A stretch of 64,000 nucleotides of DNA from an uncultured Duncaniella sp. (GTDB lineage Bacteria > Bacteroidota > Bacteroidia > Bacteroidales > Muribaculaceae), in contig CAJTJG010000017.1 in assembly GCA_910576785.1 (NCBI GenBank), positions 1 to 64,000 on the forward strand, in the 5' to 3' direction. Position 1 is the first letter of the stretch. Every line of letters starts with the position of its first letter. The position numbers and the translations under genes were made by a program. A model generated the notes under the pieces. That model saw nothing but the letters and a program-made list of their open reading frames with translations, had not been told where the DNA came from and made no database searches. This document shows, piece after piece, positions 43,646-52,944 of this stretch.

Positions 43646-45508
43646 ATGTTACATAGATGTGTACAGATATTCATAGCCATTCTCATTCCCTCTGCATCAG
43701 TAGCGCAGACTCATGAAGCGCCCGACTCCATGACAATGAAATTACAGGATGTGGTAGTGACCGGTACGGCTTCGCCTGTCCCTTCGAAGTTGCTCCCCTA
43801 CACGGTGTCGGTGGTAGGCAATGAACGACTCGAGTCTACGGGAAGCACTCAGGTGTTGTCGGCTGTATCGGGCATGGTGCCCGGACTTTTCGTATCGGAG
43901 AGGAGTGTGTTCGGTTTCGGTGTCAGCAACGGCGGTTCGGGCCATATCAAGCTGCGCGGAGTGGGTGGCGACCGTGCGAGCGCCGTGCTCATGATGGTGG
44001 ACGGACAACCGCAGTTTGCCGGTATATATTCCCATCATATAGCTGATTTCTACAACAAGGAGTACGTGGAGCGTGTGGAGGTGTTGCGCGGGCCAGGATC
44101 CGTGCTCTACGGATCGAACGCCATGGCCGGAGCCATAAATGTCATAACCAGAAATCCCCGCGACAAGGGGGTACACACTACGGTCACGTCGCAGTATGGA
44201 TCGTACAACACCTGGCTCTCCTCCGTCACCAATATGGTGCGTGCGGGGCGTTTCTCATCGCTTGTGTCGGCATCATACAACCGTACGGACGGCACAACCG
44301 ATGATTTTGACTTCCGGCAGGCCGACGGCTATGTCAAGGCGGCCTACGAGATATCTGACCGATGGAAGGTGAGTGCCGACTATACCTTGATGCACTTCAA
44401 GGGCAACGATCCGATATATCCAAAGCTATCCGATCCGGAGTCGACAGATATATACCGCCAGAGTATCACCCGTGGGGAGACATCGGTGAGTGTTTCCAAC
44501 CGATATGGATCCACATCGGGCACAATGAGGGTGTATTACAGCTATGGAAACCACTTTGTGGATGATCCGCGCCACTTCCACAGCAAGGATGACCGTCTGG
44601 GGGTGATGCTTTGCCAGATATTTCATCCTTGGCCGGGAGCCACGGCTACGGCGGGATTTGACTTTGATGCCTATTCGGGAGAGATACCCGTGTCGGGCGG
44701 GAACAACCATACCGAGGGATCTATGAGCACTATGGGGCGCAAGTCGATCGTGGAGTATTCGCCCTATCTCACGGTGTCGCAGTCGCTGGCCGGTGATATC
44801 CTCAATCTCAATGCCGGACTCAGGGTGGCGTGCAGCGACCGGTTTGACGTACAGCTCATACCGCAGTTCGGTTTTGCCGTCAATCCGGGAGCCGGTTTCA
44901 ATATCAAGGGCAATCTCGCCATGGGCTACAGGAATCCATCGTTCAGGGAGCTGTATCTTTACCGTATGGCCAATCCTGATCTCCAGCCGGAGAAGATGAT
45001 GAACTATGAGTTGTCGGCCGGACGGTATTTTTCGAGATATCTCTCGGCCGATGTTACCGTGTATTTCAGCCGCGGGCGGGACATGATACAGGTGCTCGAC
45101 AATAGGAATACCAATACCGGAAGCTTTGTCAACAAGGGTGTGGAGGTGTCGGCCAAAAGTCATCCGCTGGACAATCTGTGGCTATTCGCCTCCTACAGCT
45201 ATATGCACACATCGCTGTCGAATCTCACGGGTGCACCATCCACACAGTACTATCTGGGTGCTCAACTTTCTATCCTTGACAGGCTCACGCTGTCGGCCGA
45301 CCTGAAGGGAGTGGGGCGGCTGTTTGTCCATGAGAGCATGAAGCGTCAGAACTATGCTCTGCTCAACATGAAGATATCCTGGAAGGCATGCCGCTACGCA
45401 GAGGTCTTCGCAAGGCTCGAGAATATCACCGACGCGCGCTATACTATAAACCGCGGTTATGAGATGCCGGGATTCACGGCCATGGGGGGTGTGAGGATAT
45501 CATTTTGA
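43646..45508 (+). CDS. TonB-dependent receptor (siderophore/vitamin B12 type)
   Basis: 620 residues with a signal peptide ending about SASVAQT. A TonB-box-like segment MKLQDVVVTGTASP precedes the plug (VSGMVPGLFVSER; IKLRGVGGDRASAVLMMVDG; VERVEVLRGPGSVLYGSNAMAGAINVI is split here as VEVLRGPGSVLYGSNAMAG). A barrel of about 22 strands follows, ending in a FTAMGGVRISF terminus. No CarboxypepD_reg domain is present, unlike SusC. It probably imports an iron complex or corrinoid; the ligand is not identifiable. The 3' end overlaps a convergent gene by 9 bp. Confidence 0.9.
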   Translation: MLHRCVQIFIAILIPSASVAQTHEAPDSMTMKLQDVVVTGTASPVPSKLLPYTVSVVGNERLESTGSTQVLSAVSGMVPGLFVSERSVFGFGVSNGGSGHIKLRGVGGDRASAVLMMVDGQPQFAGIYSHHIADFYNKEYVERVEVLRGPGSVLYGSNAMAGAINVITRNPRDKGVHTTVTSQYGSYNTWLSSVTNMVRAGRFSSLVSASYNRTDGTTDDFDFRQADGYVKAAYEISDRWKVSADYTLMHFKGNDPIYPKLSDPESTDIYRQSITRGETSVSVSNRYGSTSGTMRVYYSYGNHFVDDPRHFHSKDDRLGVMLCQIFHPWPGATATAGFDFDAYSGEIPVSGGNNHTEGSMSTMGRKSIVEYSPYLTVSQSLAGDILNLNAGLRVACSDRFDVQLIPQFGFAVNPGAGFNIKGNLAMGYRNPSFRELYLYRMANPDLQPEKMMNYELSAGRYFSRYLSADVTVYFSRGRDMIQVLDNRNTNTGSFVNKGVEVSAKSHPLDNLWLFASYSYMHTSLSNLTGAPSTQYYLGAQLSILDRLTLSADLKGVGRLFVHESMKRQNYALLNMKISWKACRYAEVFARLENITDARYTINRGYEMPGFTAMGGVRISF

Positions 45509-45904
45509 GTTTGCATCCATCTCATTGGCAGTCGAGAGTCTGGATATGGTTATCTCATAGGCGTTGTGTGCGGTGATGCCCGACACCATGGCTGCAGCAA
45601 GCCAGTATAGGAGCTGTGTGTCCAGTGTAAGCGGCTGCATGTTGAGGCCCGGGAGGTATAGCTCGATGGTTGAGAACCAAGAGCAGATGTGTGGCAGCAG
45701 CAGGGTGAGCAGCACACCTGTCACGAAGCCGGCGAGAGCGGCCACGACAACTGCAGTCTTGTTGCGTCTTCTCACCGCTGCGCTGTTGCGCTTCACAAGT
45801 TCCACTGCCTCCATGTTGCGTTGCAGTCTTGACATGAACATGGTGTCGGATGTCAGTTCCGGATTGAATCCGTCGAAAAGTTTTTTGATGCTGTCCTCTT
45901 CCAT
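45500..45904 (-). CDS. membrane protein paired with an ECF sigma factor (putative anti-sigma)
   Basis: 134 residues: a cytosolic N-terminal part (SIKKLFDGFNPELTSDTMFM) and two transmembrane helices (TAVVVAALAGFVTGVLLTLL; LLYWLAAAMVSGITAHNAY). It is encoded 13 nt behind the ECF sigma factor gene. The position and topology suggest an anti-sigma factor, but no zinc-binding anti-sigma motif is visible, so the role is inferred from context. Confidence 0.6.
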   Translation of the reverse strand: MEEDSIKKLFDGFNPELTSDTMFMSRLQRNMEAVELVKRNSAAVRRRNKTAVVVAALAGFVTGVLLTLLLPHICSWFSTIELYLPGLNMQPLTLDTQLLYWLAAAMVSGITAHNAYEITISRLSTANEMDANSK

Positions 45905-45917
45905 AATATGTGGTCTG

Positions 45918-46400
45918 CTATTTGGTGGATAAGAGGCCGCGCAGATGGTTGCGGCCGCGTGAAAGATGTTGTTTTACCGCGTCGGGCGATGCATCTACAA
46001 TACCTGCTATTTCCTTGATGGAATAACCCTCCATGTAGAATAGCAGCACGGAGGTTCTCTCCTTGTCGGGGAGCATGTCGAGAGCTTGGTAGAGACCTTG
46101 ATATCTGAATGCGCCGTCGGGTGCTGTCCCTGCGGCCTGGATATGACGGGCATCATCGTAAGTGGCAAACATGTGCTCTGACCGCTTGTGGTTCAGGAAT
46201 GTGTTGTATCCTATCCTGTAGATCCAGGCGTTGAACTTGTCGGGGCTGTTGAAACTGTCGCATGACAGGTAGGCCTTTATGTAAGCCTCTTGCGCAATGT
46301 CGTCGGCGAGTTGGGCGTCTCCGCAGCAGAGGGCCACGAGAAAGCGTCTGAACGCATTCTGTGTGCCCTCCACATGAGATATGAACTGCTCGCGGTCCAT
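45918..46400 (-). CDS. RNA polymerase ECF sigma factor
   Basis: 160 residues with region 2 (DDIAQEAYIKAYLSCDSF and FNAWIYRIGYNTFLNHKR) and region 4 helix-turn-helix (YSIKEIAGIVDASPDAVKQHL). It directs RNA polymerase to a small regulon. It sits between a DUF6249-type membrane protein gene (3 nt upstream) and the putative anti-sigma gene, forming a three-gene unit. Confidence 0.93.
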   Translation of the reverse strand: MDREQFISHVEGTQNAFRRFLVALCCGDAQLADDIAQEAYIKAYLSCDSFNSPDKFNAWIYRIGYNTFLNHKRSEHMFATYDDARHIQAAGTAPDGAFRYQGLYQALDMLPDKERTSVLLFYMEGYSIKEIAGIVDASPDAVKQHLSRGRNHLRGLLSTK

Positions 46401-46403
46401 CGT

Positions 46404-46817
46404 TTATCTGTTCTCGTCATGTTTTGTCATCTGACGGCGCGACACACGGTAGACTATCAGATAGCTTATGCCGACCGCTATCGCGATGCCGCCGAACATC
46501 ACCGGGACGCTGACGGGGTCGGAGCTGAAGTCCGAACCGGTGGCAAGATTGACAAGTCCGGTGATCACAAGGGCTAACCCCACGAGCGAGAATATGCACC
46601 CGCGCAGCAGACGCATGTTGAGTATCTCGCGCTCCGTCTTCTTTGGTTTCTGAAGCGACTCGGCAAGTTTGTCGGCATCTATACCGTTGTTTGATTCGAT
46701 TGCCTTTATGAGGATATTGGCCCGTTTGTTGTCGCTGTTCATCGCCGCGATGAAAACTATGAGCACGATTGACACTGGGAGAATCACACAGATGGATATG
46801 GGTACTAATATGTCCAT
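46404..46817 (-). CDS. DUF6249-type membrane protein, first gene of the ECF sigma operon
   Basis: 137 residues with three transmembrane helices (one N-terminal, two C-terminal) separated by a basic cytosolic stretch (DKLAESLQKPKKTEREILNM). The layout matches the DUF6249 family often found next to ECF sigma factors in Bacteroidetes. It may sense an envelope signal or hold the sigma/anti-sigma pair; unproven. Confidence 0.6.
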   Translation of the reverse strand: MDILVPISICVILPVSIVLIVFIAAMNSDNKRANILIKAIESNNGIDADKLAESLQKPKKTEREILNMRLLRGCIFSLVGLALVITGLVNLATGSDFSSDPVSVPVMFGGIAIAVGISYLIVYRVSRRQMTKHDENR

Positions 46818-46934
46818 GACTTTATTGGGTGTTGGGATGCTTGGTTATTGAAGTTGTCTACGAGATATCTCGCATATAAGACACATCCTGTACCCGAAAG
46901 GTGACACCGTAGGCGGATTTTTATAGCAGAAAGA

Positions 46935-47291
46935 TCATTTTTTCTTCTTCCGGCTGTATTTGGCCTTGACGATGTCGTATGACTGTCTTACCAGTTGCAG
47001 GACTTCTTCATCGGTGATGTCGCCGCCGAGATCGAGCTGGATCCAGTATCTGGCACTCATGTTGCTGTGGGAGGAGCATGAGGTGCGGGTGGCGTGTAAC
47101 TCAGCGATACGTTCGGGATCGGACTTGACGGTGACTGAATTGAAGCTGTCCATGTCGATCAGACAGAACATATGGTCGCATACGTAGAAGACAAGGATGG
47201 AGCTGAACCTTGCCGCGAATTTTCCGAACGGGGTCTTTTCCGTGACCTCTCCGAGCGACAGGCAGTACTCCCTGAAGCGTTCTATATCCAT
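46935..47291 (-). CDS. MmcQ/YjbR family protein
   Basis: About 118 residues from the ATG at 47291 (MDIERFREYCLSLGEVTEKTPFG shortened: MDIERFREYCLSLGE). It matches the MmcQ/YjbR double-wing fold: an N-terminal helix, the KFAARFSSILVFYVCDH sheet and a C-terminal helix (LQLVRQSYDIVKAKYSRK), ending in a lysine-rich tail. Family function is uncertain, with DNA binding proposed. It follows crcB by 5 nt. Confidence 0.8.
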   Translation of the reverse strand: MDIERFREYCLSLGEVTEKTPFGKFAARFSSILVFYVCDHMFCLIDMDSFNSVTVKSDPERIAELHATRTSCSSHSNMSARYWIQLDLGGDITDEEVLQLVRQSYDIVKAKYSRKKKK

Positions 47292-47296
47292 TTCTT

Positions 47297-47686
47297 TTAT
47301 TCTGAAATTCTGATGATATCGCATATCCAGCCTCCGATAAAGCATGCAGAGATTCCGGCTATGACGCTTATTATGATGTAGAGCATGCAGGTGGCCACAT
47401 CGCCCTGACGGAGCATAGCCAGATTGTCATTGCTGAATGTGGAGAAAGTGGTGAATCCTCCGCAGAGTCCGGCAGTGAGAAAAAGTCTCATCTCGTCCGT
47501 CAGCCCTGATCGTGATGAAAGTGCATAGAACAGACCGATAAGGAAACTTCCGGCAATGTTGACCGACAATGTGGCCCACGGAAAGCTGTAGGCGGTGATG
47601 CGTTCATGGACAAGAAGCTGCACGGCATAGCGTGCCACACTGCCCAGTCCGCCCCCGACAAATATACATATCAGAGTTTTAAGCAT
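47297..47686 (-). CDS. crcB: fluoride ion channel CrcB/Fluc
   Basis: 129 residues with four hydrophobic helices and the family signatures GGGLGSVARYAVQLL (N-terminal), SVNIAGSFLIGLFYALS and GLCGGFTTFSTFSNDN. It exports fluoride as a dual-topology dimer. No fluoride riboswitch is recognisable in the short upstream region. The MmcQ gene is downstream. Confidence 0.93.
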   Translation of the reverse strand: MLKTLICIFVGGGLGSVARYAVQLLVHERITAYSFPWATLSVNIAGSFLIGLFYALSSRSGLTDEMRLFLTAGLCGGFTTFSTFSNDNLAMLRQGDVATCMLYIIISVIAGISACFIGGWICDIIRISE

Positions 47687-47761
47687 ATTGTGATGATTGA
47701 TCTATTGTATAACGGAGTGTTAATACCGTTTGTTATGATAGCTTTAATGGAAAAATATCAT

Positions 47762-47769
47762 TAACTTTA
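47762..47769 (+). promoter_or_regulatory. -7-like box TAACTTTA of ogt
   Basis: TAACTTTA differs from TAnnTTTG in its last base and lies 15 nt before the ogt ATG. Confidence 0.4.
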
Positions 47770-47783
47770 CAAATAAAAAACAT

Positions 47784-48299
47784 ATGGAGACAATCGGGAT
47801 CACACGTTATGATTCTCCGGCAGGGGAGATGCTTGTGGGGGCATATCGTGACAGTATATGTATATGTGATTGGGCGCACAGCCGCCGCCGTGCCACTATA
47901 GACCGTCGTATAGCCCGATACACCGGAGCGGGATATGCGGATGGCAGGACGGATGTGACCGATAGGGCCATATCTGAACTTGAGGAATATTTCGCCGGAA
48001 AGAGAATGGAGTTTACCATACCGATGCTTTTCACCGGCACTGAGTTCCAGCACCGTGTATGGACAGAGCTGATGCGCATACCGTACGGGATCACCATATC
48101 TTATGGCGAGCTGGCCCGCCGCATTGGTAATCCCAATGCGGTTCGGGCCGTGGCATCGGCCAACGCCACCAATCCGCTGTCCATCCTTGTGCCATGCCAT
48201 AGGGTGATAGGGCATGACAACAGGCTGACAGGATATGGGGGTGGACTGGAGATCAAGCAGATGCTGCTGACTCTTGAGGCGGAACGTATGGGTGGATGA
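47784..48299 (+). CDS. ogt: methylated-DNA-protein cysteine S-methyltransferase
   Basis: 171 residues. An N-terminal ribonuclease-like domain is followed by the DNA-binding/active-site domain with the invariant PCHR (NPLSILVPCHRVIGHD) and the arginine-finger helix (AVRAVASANATNP). It removes methyl groups from O6-methylguanine onto its own cysteine. The gene stands alone with its own promoter. Confidence 0.95.
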   Translation: METIGITRYDSPAGEMLVGAYRDSICICDWAHSRRRATIDRRIARYTGAGYADGRTDVTDRAISELEEYFAGKRMEFTIPMLFTGTEFQHRVWTELMRIPYGITISYGELARRIGNPNAVRAVASANATNPLSILVPCHRVIGHDNRLTGYGGGLEIKQMLLTLEAERMGG

Positions 48300-48320
48300 T
48301 TGTCGGGACTCCCGACATTG

Positions 48321-49361
48321 TCAGGCGGGCTTCTGTGCCATCATATGCCTGGAGAACTTCTCTTTCGCCACTACCTGCATATCGGGGGCTGTGTCGCATT
48401 CATCGATTATCTCCACTCCTAGCATGGTCTCGATGACATCCTCCATGGTCACGATGCCACGCATGCAGCCATATTCGTCGGTGATAACCGAGATGTGCTC
48501 CTTCTTTTCAAGCATGGATTTCCATATGTCGGACACGCTGTCGTTTTCGGAGAAGAACAGTATGGGCCGCATTATGTCGGATACTTTATCGTCGCCTCTG
48601 TCCGAACATATCTTTTCGAGCACGGCGGCACGCAACACGTAGCCGCATATGTATTCTTTTTCTTCCTTGTAGATAGGGATGCGTGAATAGTTGGACAGCT
48701 CCTTGTTGTCATGAAATTCCTGCATGGTGGTGCCGGCAGATGTGGAGGCTACCACTACATAGGGAGTCATGATCTGTCCGGCCTTAACTTTCTCCAGTTT
48801 CAGAAAGCTCTTGATGATATGGCCTTCCTCAGCCTCGAATACGCCCTCTTCCTCGCCTACATCTACCATTGCCGCAACTTCCTCGCGGCTTACCGTAAGG
48901 GGTTGGATCTTGGGTGCGAAGCAGCGGGTAAGCATTTCGGACAGCCATACCAGCGGGTAGGTCAAAACGATCAGCACCCGTATTATCTTTGTCGACGGCA
49001 TGGCGAGCTCCCTCCAGTAAGAGGCGCCTATGGTCTTCGGGATAATCTCTGAGAGTACCAGTATGAGCAGTGTGAGTATGGCGGAGATAATGCCGAAATA
49101 GGCTTCGCCAAACACTTTGACGGATTCTGAGCCAACCCCTGCGGCGCCGATGGTATGGGCCACGGTGTTGAGCGAGAGTATCGCAGCCACAGGACGGTCG
49201 ATGTTTGTTTTATAGCGCATCATCAGACTCGCGCTCTTTACTCCCTGGCTCTCTTTCATGGAGATGAATGATACCGGGGTTGACAGCAGTACGGCTTCAA
49301 GAACCGAACAAAGGAATGACAGGGCTAAGGCTCCTATCAGATATAATAATATGTATTCCAT
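48321..49361 (-). CDS. CNNM/HlyC-CorC family transporter (DUF21-CBS)
   Basis: 346 residues: an N-terminal CNNM (DUF21) membrane domain with about four helices (LALSFLCSVLEAVLLSTPVSF; LSEIIPKTIGASYWRELA), then two CBS domains (MTPYVVVASTSAGTTMQEF; SVITDEYGCMRGIVTMEDVI). The C-terminal CorC/HlyC module of longer homologues is absent. Family members are linked to Mg2+ or other divalent cation efflux. Single gene. Confidence 0.85.
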   Translation of the reverse strand: MEYILLYLIGALALSFLCSVLEAVLLSTPVSFISMKESQGVKSASLMMRYKTNIDRPVAAILSLNTVAHTIGAAGVGSESVKVFGEAYFGIISAILTLLILVLSEIIPKTIGASYWRELAMPSTKIIRVLIVLTYPLVWLSEMLTRCFAPKIQPLTVSREEVAAMVDVGEEEGVFEAEEGHIIKSFLKLEKVKAGQIMTPYVVVASTSAGTTMQEFHDNKELSNYSRIPIYKEEKEYICGYVLRAAVLEKICSDRGDDKVSDIMRPILFFSENDSVSDIWKSMLEKKEHISVITDEYGCMRGIVTMEDVIETMLGVEIIDECDTAPDMQVVAKEKFSRHMMAQKPA

Positions 49362-49433
49362 AAATGATTGAATAGGTGAAACATGCCATCTTTATATGCC
49401 GATGGTGACAGTGGGATAGGGTGGTGTTCCGTC

Positions 49434-49727
49434 CTATTCGCGGAATATGCAATAGAATATCCGTAGATTTACCTTCAAAGGTCCGGTGTGGACCTGTGGC
49501 ATGACCTGGAGGGGGGCAGGTGGTCTGTCGGTGGTGAATGTGCTGTTCTCGGAGGCTTTCGGAAGAATACGTCCGTGGGATGTCTTGTCGGAACGTATGC
49601 AGCAGACAGCCTCGATATCCATATCATTGGTTTCCAATGTCTGGGCACAGGCATTGGTATCCGATGACAGTAATGCTGCTGTCAGGATCATGATCTTGAA
49701 TATTAAAGACTGAAAATGCAGGGCCAT
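49434..49727 (-). CDS. small secreted protein, uncertain
   Basis: About 97 residues from the ATG at 49727. A hydrophobic N-terminus (FKIMILTAALLSSDTNACAQ) looks like a signal peptide. No domain is recognised; the C-terminal half has a run of prolines. A longer frame with a GTG at 49880 would start within the terminator stem at 49852-49887 and is rejected. It may not be a real gene. Confidence 0.3.
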   Translation of the reverse strand: MALHFQSLIFKIMILTAALLSSDTNACAQTLETNDMDIEAVCCIRSDKTSHGRILPKASENSTFTTDRPPAPLQVMPQVHTGPLKVNLRIFYCIFRE

Positions 49728-49851
49728 AATGTGGAACAGATGTCTTTTATGTGAGAACGCACGCAAGTTTTGTTTTGTTCTCGTGTATATCTTCGAAAAC
49801 GTCAATGCAACCGGTTCGATAGCCTGTGCGCATGGATTTCCACACAATAAA

Positions 49852-49887
49852 CGAGGGAGTGTCAAACTGCACAATGACACTCCCTCG
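49852..49887 (-). terminator. intrinsic terminator of the cupin gene
   Basis: Arms 49852-49864 and 49875-49887 are perfect 13-bp complements with a 10-nt loop; on the minus strand TTTATTG follows. It lies 23 nt behind the cupin stop codon. Confidence 0.75.
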
Positions 49888-49909
49888 GTCCATACTCTCG
49901 ATATATTAC

Positions 49910-50248
49910 CTATAGGTAATCTTCCCGGTGGGGAGTGAATACATCGATGACTTCTCCACCCTCGATCACCTCAAATGAATGTGGTGTGTTGCCGGGGATA
50001 GCATAGGTGTCTCCCGGATGCATTATCACATCGATCTTTTCATCCCCCTCCACAATGAGGTGATATTTGCCGGATATGACATAGCCGCACTGTTCGTGAG
50101 GGTGAGTGTGGAGTGTGGCGAAGTTCCCCGTGACGTAGTTCATCTTTGTCACCATTGATTTTTCACCAACGGCAAGGGAGTCGAGGTTGACACCCTTGAA
50201 TGTCCTTTTGAGAGCGTCTTCATGACGCACGAATATTTTTGTTTTCAT
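49910..50248 (-). CDS. small cupin-domain protein
   Basis: 112 residues forming a single cupin barrel, with metal-binding motif 1 (TLHTHPHEQCGYVISGKYHL) and motif 2 (PGDTYAIPGNTPHSFEVIE). Such proteins bind a metal and small ligand; enzyme or sensor roles are both possible. It lies 12 nt downstream of the MarR-GNAT gene and is probably co-transcribed with it. Confidence 0.85.
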   Translation of the reverse strand: MKTKIFVRHEDALKRTFKGVNLDSLAVGEKSMVTKMNYVTGNFATLHTHPHEQCGYVISGKYHLIVEGDEKIDVIMHPGDTYAIPGNTPHSFEVIEGGEVIDVFTPHREDYL

Positions 50249-50260
50249 ATCGAAAAGTTG

Positions 50261-51214
50261 TTAGAGTGGTAATTCCATCTGTATATCTCCGCGGGCATAT
50301 GCCGGATGATATTCCGGCAGTTCCTTGAATCCGAGCTTGCGGTAGAGCGCTATGGCCGGCTTCAGGCGGGTATTGCTCTCCAGAAATAGCATTCTGCCTC
50401 CGAGCTCGCGTGCCTTGGCGATGACAGCGTCGCATAGCCGGTGGCCTATGCCTTTTCTTCGGATAGAATTGTTTACGGCCAGTTTTGCCAATTCAAAATC
50501 ATACGGCGATTCTTCAGGCATGGGGCAAAGGGCGCATACGCCTACCGGAGTGCCGTTGTAGAGAGCTACGAATATATATCCACCCTTTTCAAGTATGTGA
50601 CCTTCGGGATCGTTCAGCACTTCGATATCATGCGGCTCCAGTTCCCAATAGGATTCGATCCATCTGCGGTTGAATTCATAGAATGCTTTTTTGTACTGAG
50701 GTCTGTACTCCACGATCTCGATCTCGGAATTGTCGCGTCTGTCCTTGATCTCACGCACACGTTCGAGCATGGATTTGCGATGCAGTGCTTTTTCCCAGTC
50801 GGATATTGCCGCCCAGAGATCGTTGTCGCATTCGGAGGATATCTGCTCTACGGCACGTTCCACATCTCGTAGCTGGACTATGAGCTCTTCCGACAGTTTT
50901 TTCCCATATTCCGAAAGTGTGATAAGTGTGCACCGGCGGTCGGTCTTGTCATTCACTTCCTCGATGATGCCTGCTTTGATCATCTCCTTGACGATTGTGC
51001 TTACTGATGGATGTGACTGTCCTATCTCTTTCGCTATTGAAGTGACACTCTTCGGCTGCTCGTCAGTAAGTGAGTGTAACACCGGAAACCATTTGGGCTT
51101 CATATCGATGCCATATAGCCCGTAGATACCGGCAGCATCGCGGGTCAGAACCTCGGTGAGGACCCTCAATCGGCTTCCTATAGCCATTTTGCCTGTACGT
51201 TCAAAGAAATCCAT
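50261..51214 (-). CDS. MarR-type regulator fused to a GNAT acetyltransferase
   Basis: 317 residues. Residues 1-150 are a MarR-like winged helix (KSVTSIAKEIGQSHPSVSTIV; TDRRCTLITLSEYGKKLSEE); residues 160-317 are a GNAT domain with the acetyl-CoA loop NNSIRRKGIGHRLCDAVIAK. This HTH-GNAT architecture is widespread, but its substrate is not known. Directly downstream is a cupin gene. The promoter region holds a TTACGTAA palindrome at 51236-51243 that could be its own operator. Confidence 0.9.
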   Translation of the reverse strand: MDFFERTGKMAIGSRLRVLTEVLTRDAAGIYGLYGIDMKPKWFPVLHSLTDEQPKSVTSIAKEIGQSHPSVSTIVKEMIKAGIIEEVNDKTDRRCTLITLSEYGKKLSEELIVQLRDVERAVEQISSECDNDLWAAISDWEKALHRKSMLERVREIKDRRDNSEIEIVEYRPQYKKAFYEFNRRWIESYWELEPHDIEVLNDPEGHILEKGGYIFVALYNGTPVGVCALCPMPEESPYDFELAKLAVNNSIRRKGIGHRLCDAVIAKARELGGRMLFLESNTRLKPAIALYRKLGFKELPEYHPAYARGDIQMELPL

Positions 51215-51252
51215 GAGTATAATATATGTATGTATTTACGTAATTGGTTACG

Positions 51253-51260
51253 CAAAATTA
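51253..51260 (-). promoter_or_regulatory. -7 box TAATTTTG of the MarR-GNAT gene, with palindrome
   Basis: TAATTTTGCG on the minus strand, 39 nt before the ATG at 51214. The palindrome TTACGTAA at 51236-51243 lies just behind the start point, where an autorepressor would bind. Confidence 0.5.
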
Positions 51261-51407
51261 CGGAAAACTAATGAATCTGCAAAATCCTTCGGGTATAAAA
51301 ATAGTAACTATCGGTGTGATAGTTAGTTGCATTCCAATCGTCTTTTCATGTCTTTATGCCGATTGTCATACAGTCTCATCAAGTAAAGCGGGGAGAGGGG
51401 GCTGTAG

Positions 51408-52226
51408 TCAGAGAATCCAGCGGGGAGATTTGCGGAGACTGAAGTTCTCGGCCAGTGGCTGACGGAATGGTGTATGGAATGTGCGGGCATTTTGCGGACA
51501 GATTTTCACACATGCGCAGCATTTTATACATTTGGTTGGATCTGCATCTTGGCTGCCGGACGTGATGGCTTCGGTGGGACACACATCATAGCAGCTGCCG
51601 CAGTCATCGCATAGTGAGGTATCTATCTTTGGAAGATAGACCGTGTGGGTTCTCGCTTGTTGATATCCGATGACGAAATTTCTGAAATTTGCCATAGATT
51701 CAGCCGGCGATGGTTCGTCAGTCAATGCCGTGATGTCGATATCCTTCAATCCTCCGTCGGATATCTTGGCGGCGATCTCCCTGCCGAAGGCATTGGCATC
51801 GGCCATATCCTGCCGGTCGGGCCTGCCATGGGCAATGGGTGCATCGGCGGTTGAATAGGAGTGCTCTCCTACGAATGCAGCTCCGCCACATATTGAAAAT
51901 CCGAGTCCGGACATGTAGGATGCAAAATCGTTGACAGCGTCTTCAAACGCCCGGTTGCCATATACAGCTACAACAATACACCTCGCTCCGTTGCCGCTGA
52001 TATTTTGAAGACGTTGTTTAACTATCGGGGTGATTTTGCCACCATATACCGGTGAGGAGATTATGACGATATCATCCGCCGAGAATGTACGGTTGCTGAC
52101 GGGCTTCAGTGTCAGATCGCAGTGATTGATCTCAGAGTCGGTGGATTGAGTGATTCCTGCCGTTATACCTTGTAGGATTTTGGCTGAGGTGCCTGTGGGG
52201 GAGAATGTGAATGTGTGGATTGTCAT
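51408..52226 (-). CDS. EFR1-family ferredoxin (flavodoxin-4Fe-4S fusion)
   Basis: 272 residues. The N-terminal flavodoxin-like domain has the FMN loop FTFSPTGTSAKIL and the phrase SSPVYGGKITPIV; the C-terminal dicluster ferredoxin has CDDCGSCYDVCP and CIKCCACVKICP. It is an electron carrier of unknown partner, common in anaerobes. Single gene between two acetyltransferase genes. Confidence 0.92.
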   Translation of the reverse strand: MTIHTFTFSPTGTSAKILQGITAGITQSTDSEINHCDLTLKPVSNRTFSADDIVIISSPVYGGKITPIVKQRLQNISGNGARCIVVAVYGNRAFEDAVNDFASYMSGLGFSICGGAAFVGEHSYSTADAPIAHGRPDRQDMADANAFGREIAAKISDGGLKDIDITALTDEPSPAESMANFRNFVIGYQQARTHTVYLPKIDTSLCDDCGSCYDVCPTEAITSGSQDADPTKCIKCCACVKICPQNARTFHTPFRQPLAENFSLRKSPRWIL

Positions 52227-52320
52227 GTTGTTTTGCTCAGAGGGGTATGGTTTATGATATGATAGTGGTGAGGGATTGTGTAAGCAAGGTCAGGAGGATA
52301 TTTTTTACACACCCTCTAAA

Positions 52321-52749
52321 TCACAGGGCCAGATGCAGAATGGGGAACGGGCGTCCGGCACTGTCAAGCTCGTCACGACCCACTGAACGGAACCCCTTGG
52401 ATTTGTAAAAATCCAAGGCGAGCGGATTCTGCTCATTCACGTCCACAGAGTCGGCACCAAGCGATATGGCATGATTGATAAGAGCCGAGCCTACGCCCTT
52501 GCCTCTGCTGTGGTCGTCGACAAACAGCATTTCTATCATGTTTCCGGATAGACCGATAAAACCGGCTATGACACCATTCTCCACAAAGCCGTATAGTGCG
52601 ACATTGGGGAAATATGACGGGATCAAAGCGGCACGAATCTCACATATGTCATCTTCGCCAAGGAAATCATGTGAGGCTCTTACGGACCGCTCCCATATCC
52701 CGACCAGTGCAGGATAGTCATTGATGTCACATTGTCTGATTCTGTACAT
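52321..52749 (-). CDS. GNAT family N-acetyltransferase
   Basis: About 142 residues from the ATG at 52749 (MYRIRQCDINDYPALVGIWE). The acetyl-CoA-binding loop is DDHSRGKGVGSALINHAI, followed by VNEQNPLALDFYKSKGF. The N-terminal ASHDFLGEDDICEIRAAL segment also occurs, degraded, at 56546-56659. The substrate is unknown. Confidence 0.9.
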   Translation of the reverse strand: MYRIRQCDINDYPALVGIWERSVRASHDFLGEDDICEIRAALIPSYFPNVALYGFVENGVIAGFIGLSGNMIEMLFVDDHSRGKGVGSALINHAISLGADSVDVNEQNPLALDFYKSKGFRSVGRDELDSAGRPFPILHLAL

Positions 52750-52908
52750 GGTGTGATGAGGTTGGTGGAGATGGGGTCTTGATGCCGACAGCGATGTCTG
52801 TTCGGGTATTGGCCGGACATAGTCTGCGGCTATATGCAAAGTTAATTAATTTCCGTATGAAGATCAAATATAGATCTGCCTATTGGCCGATATATCAAAA
52901 ATATCCGT

Positions 52909-52916
52909 TATCTTTG
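52909..52916 (+). promoter_or_regulatory. -7 box TATCTTTG of the retropepsin-like gene
   Basis: TATCTTTGCCGT lies 29 nt before the ATG at 52945 and probably drives both secreted-protein genes. Confidence 0.55.
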
Positions 52917-52944
52917 CCGTAATAACCAAAACGCACTGCATGAA

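Noticed and set aside
47687..47761. Fluoride riboswitch in front of crcB
   Set aside because: The upstream region was read on the minus strand and lacks the conserved crcB RNA pattern.
49728..49880. N-terminal extension of the small secreted protein using a GTG start
   Set aside because: The GTG lies in the stem of the cupin-gene terminator.
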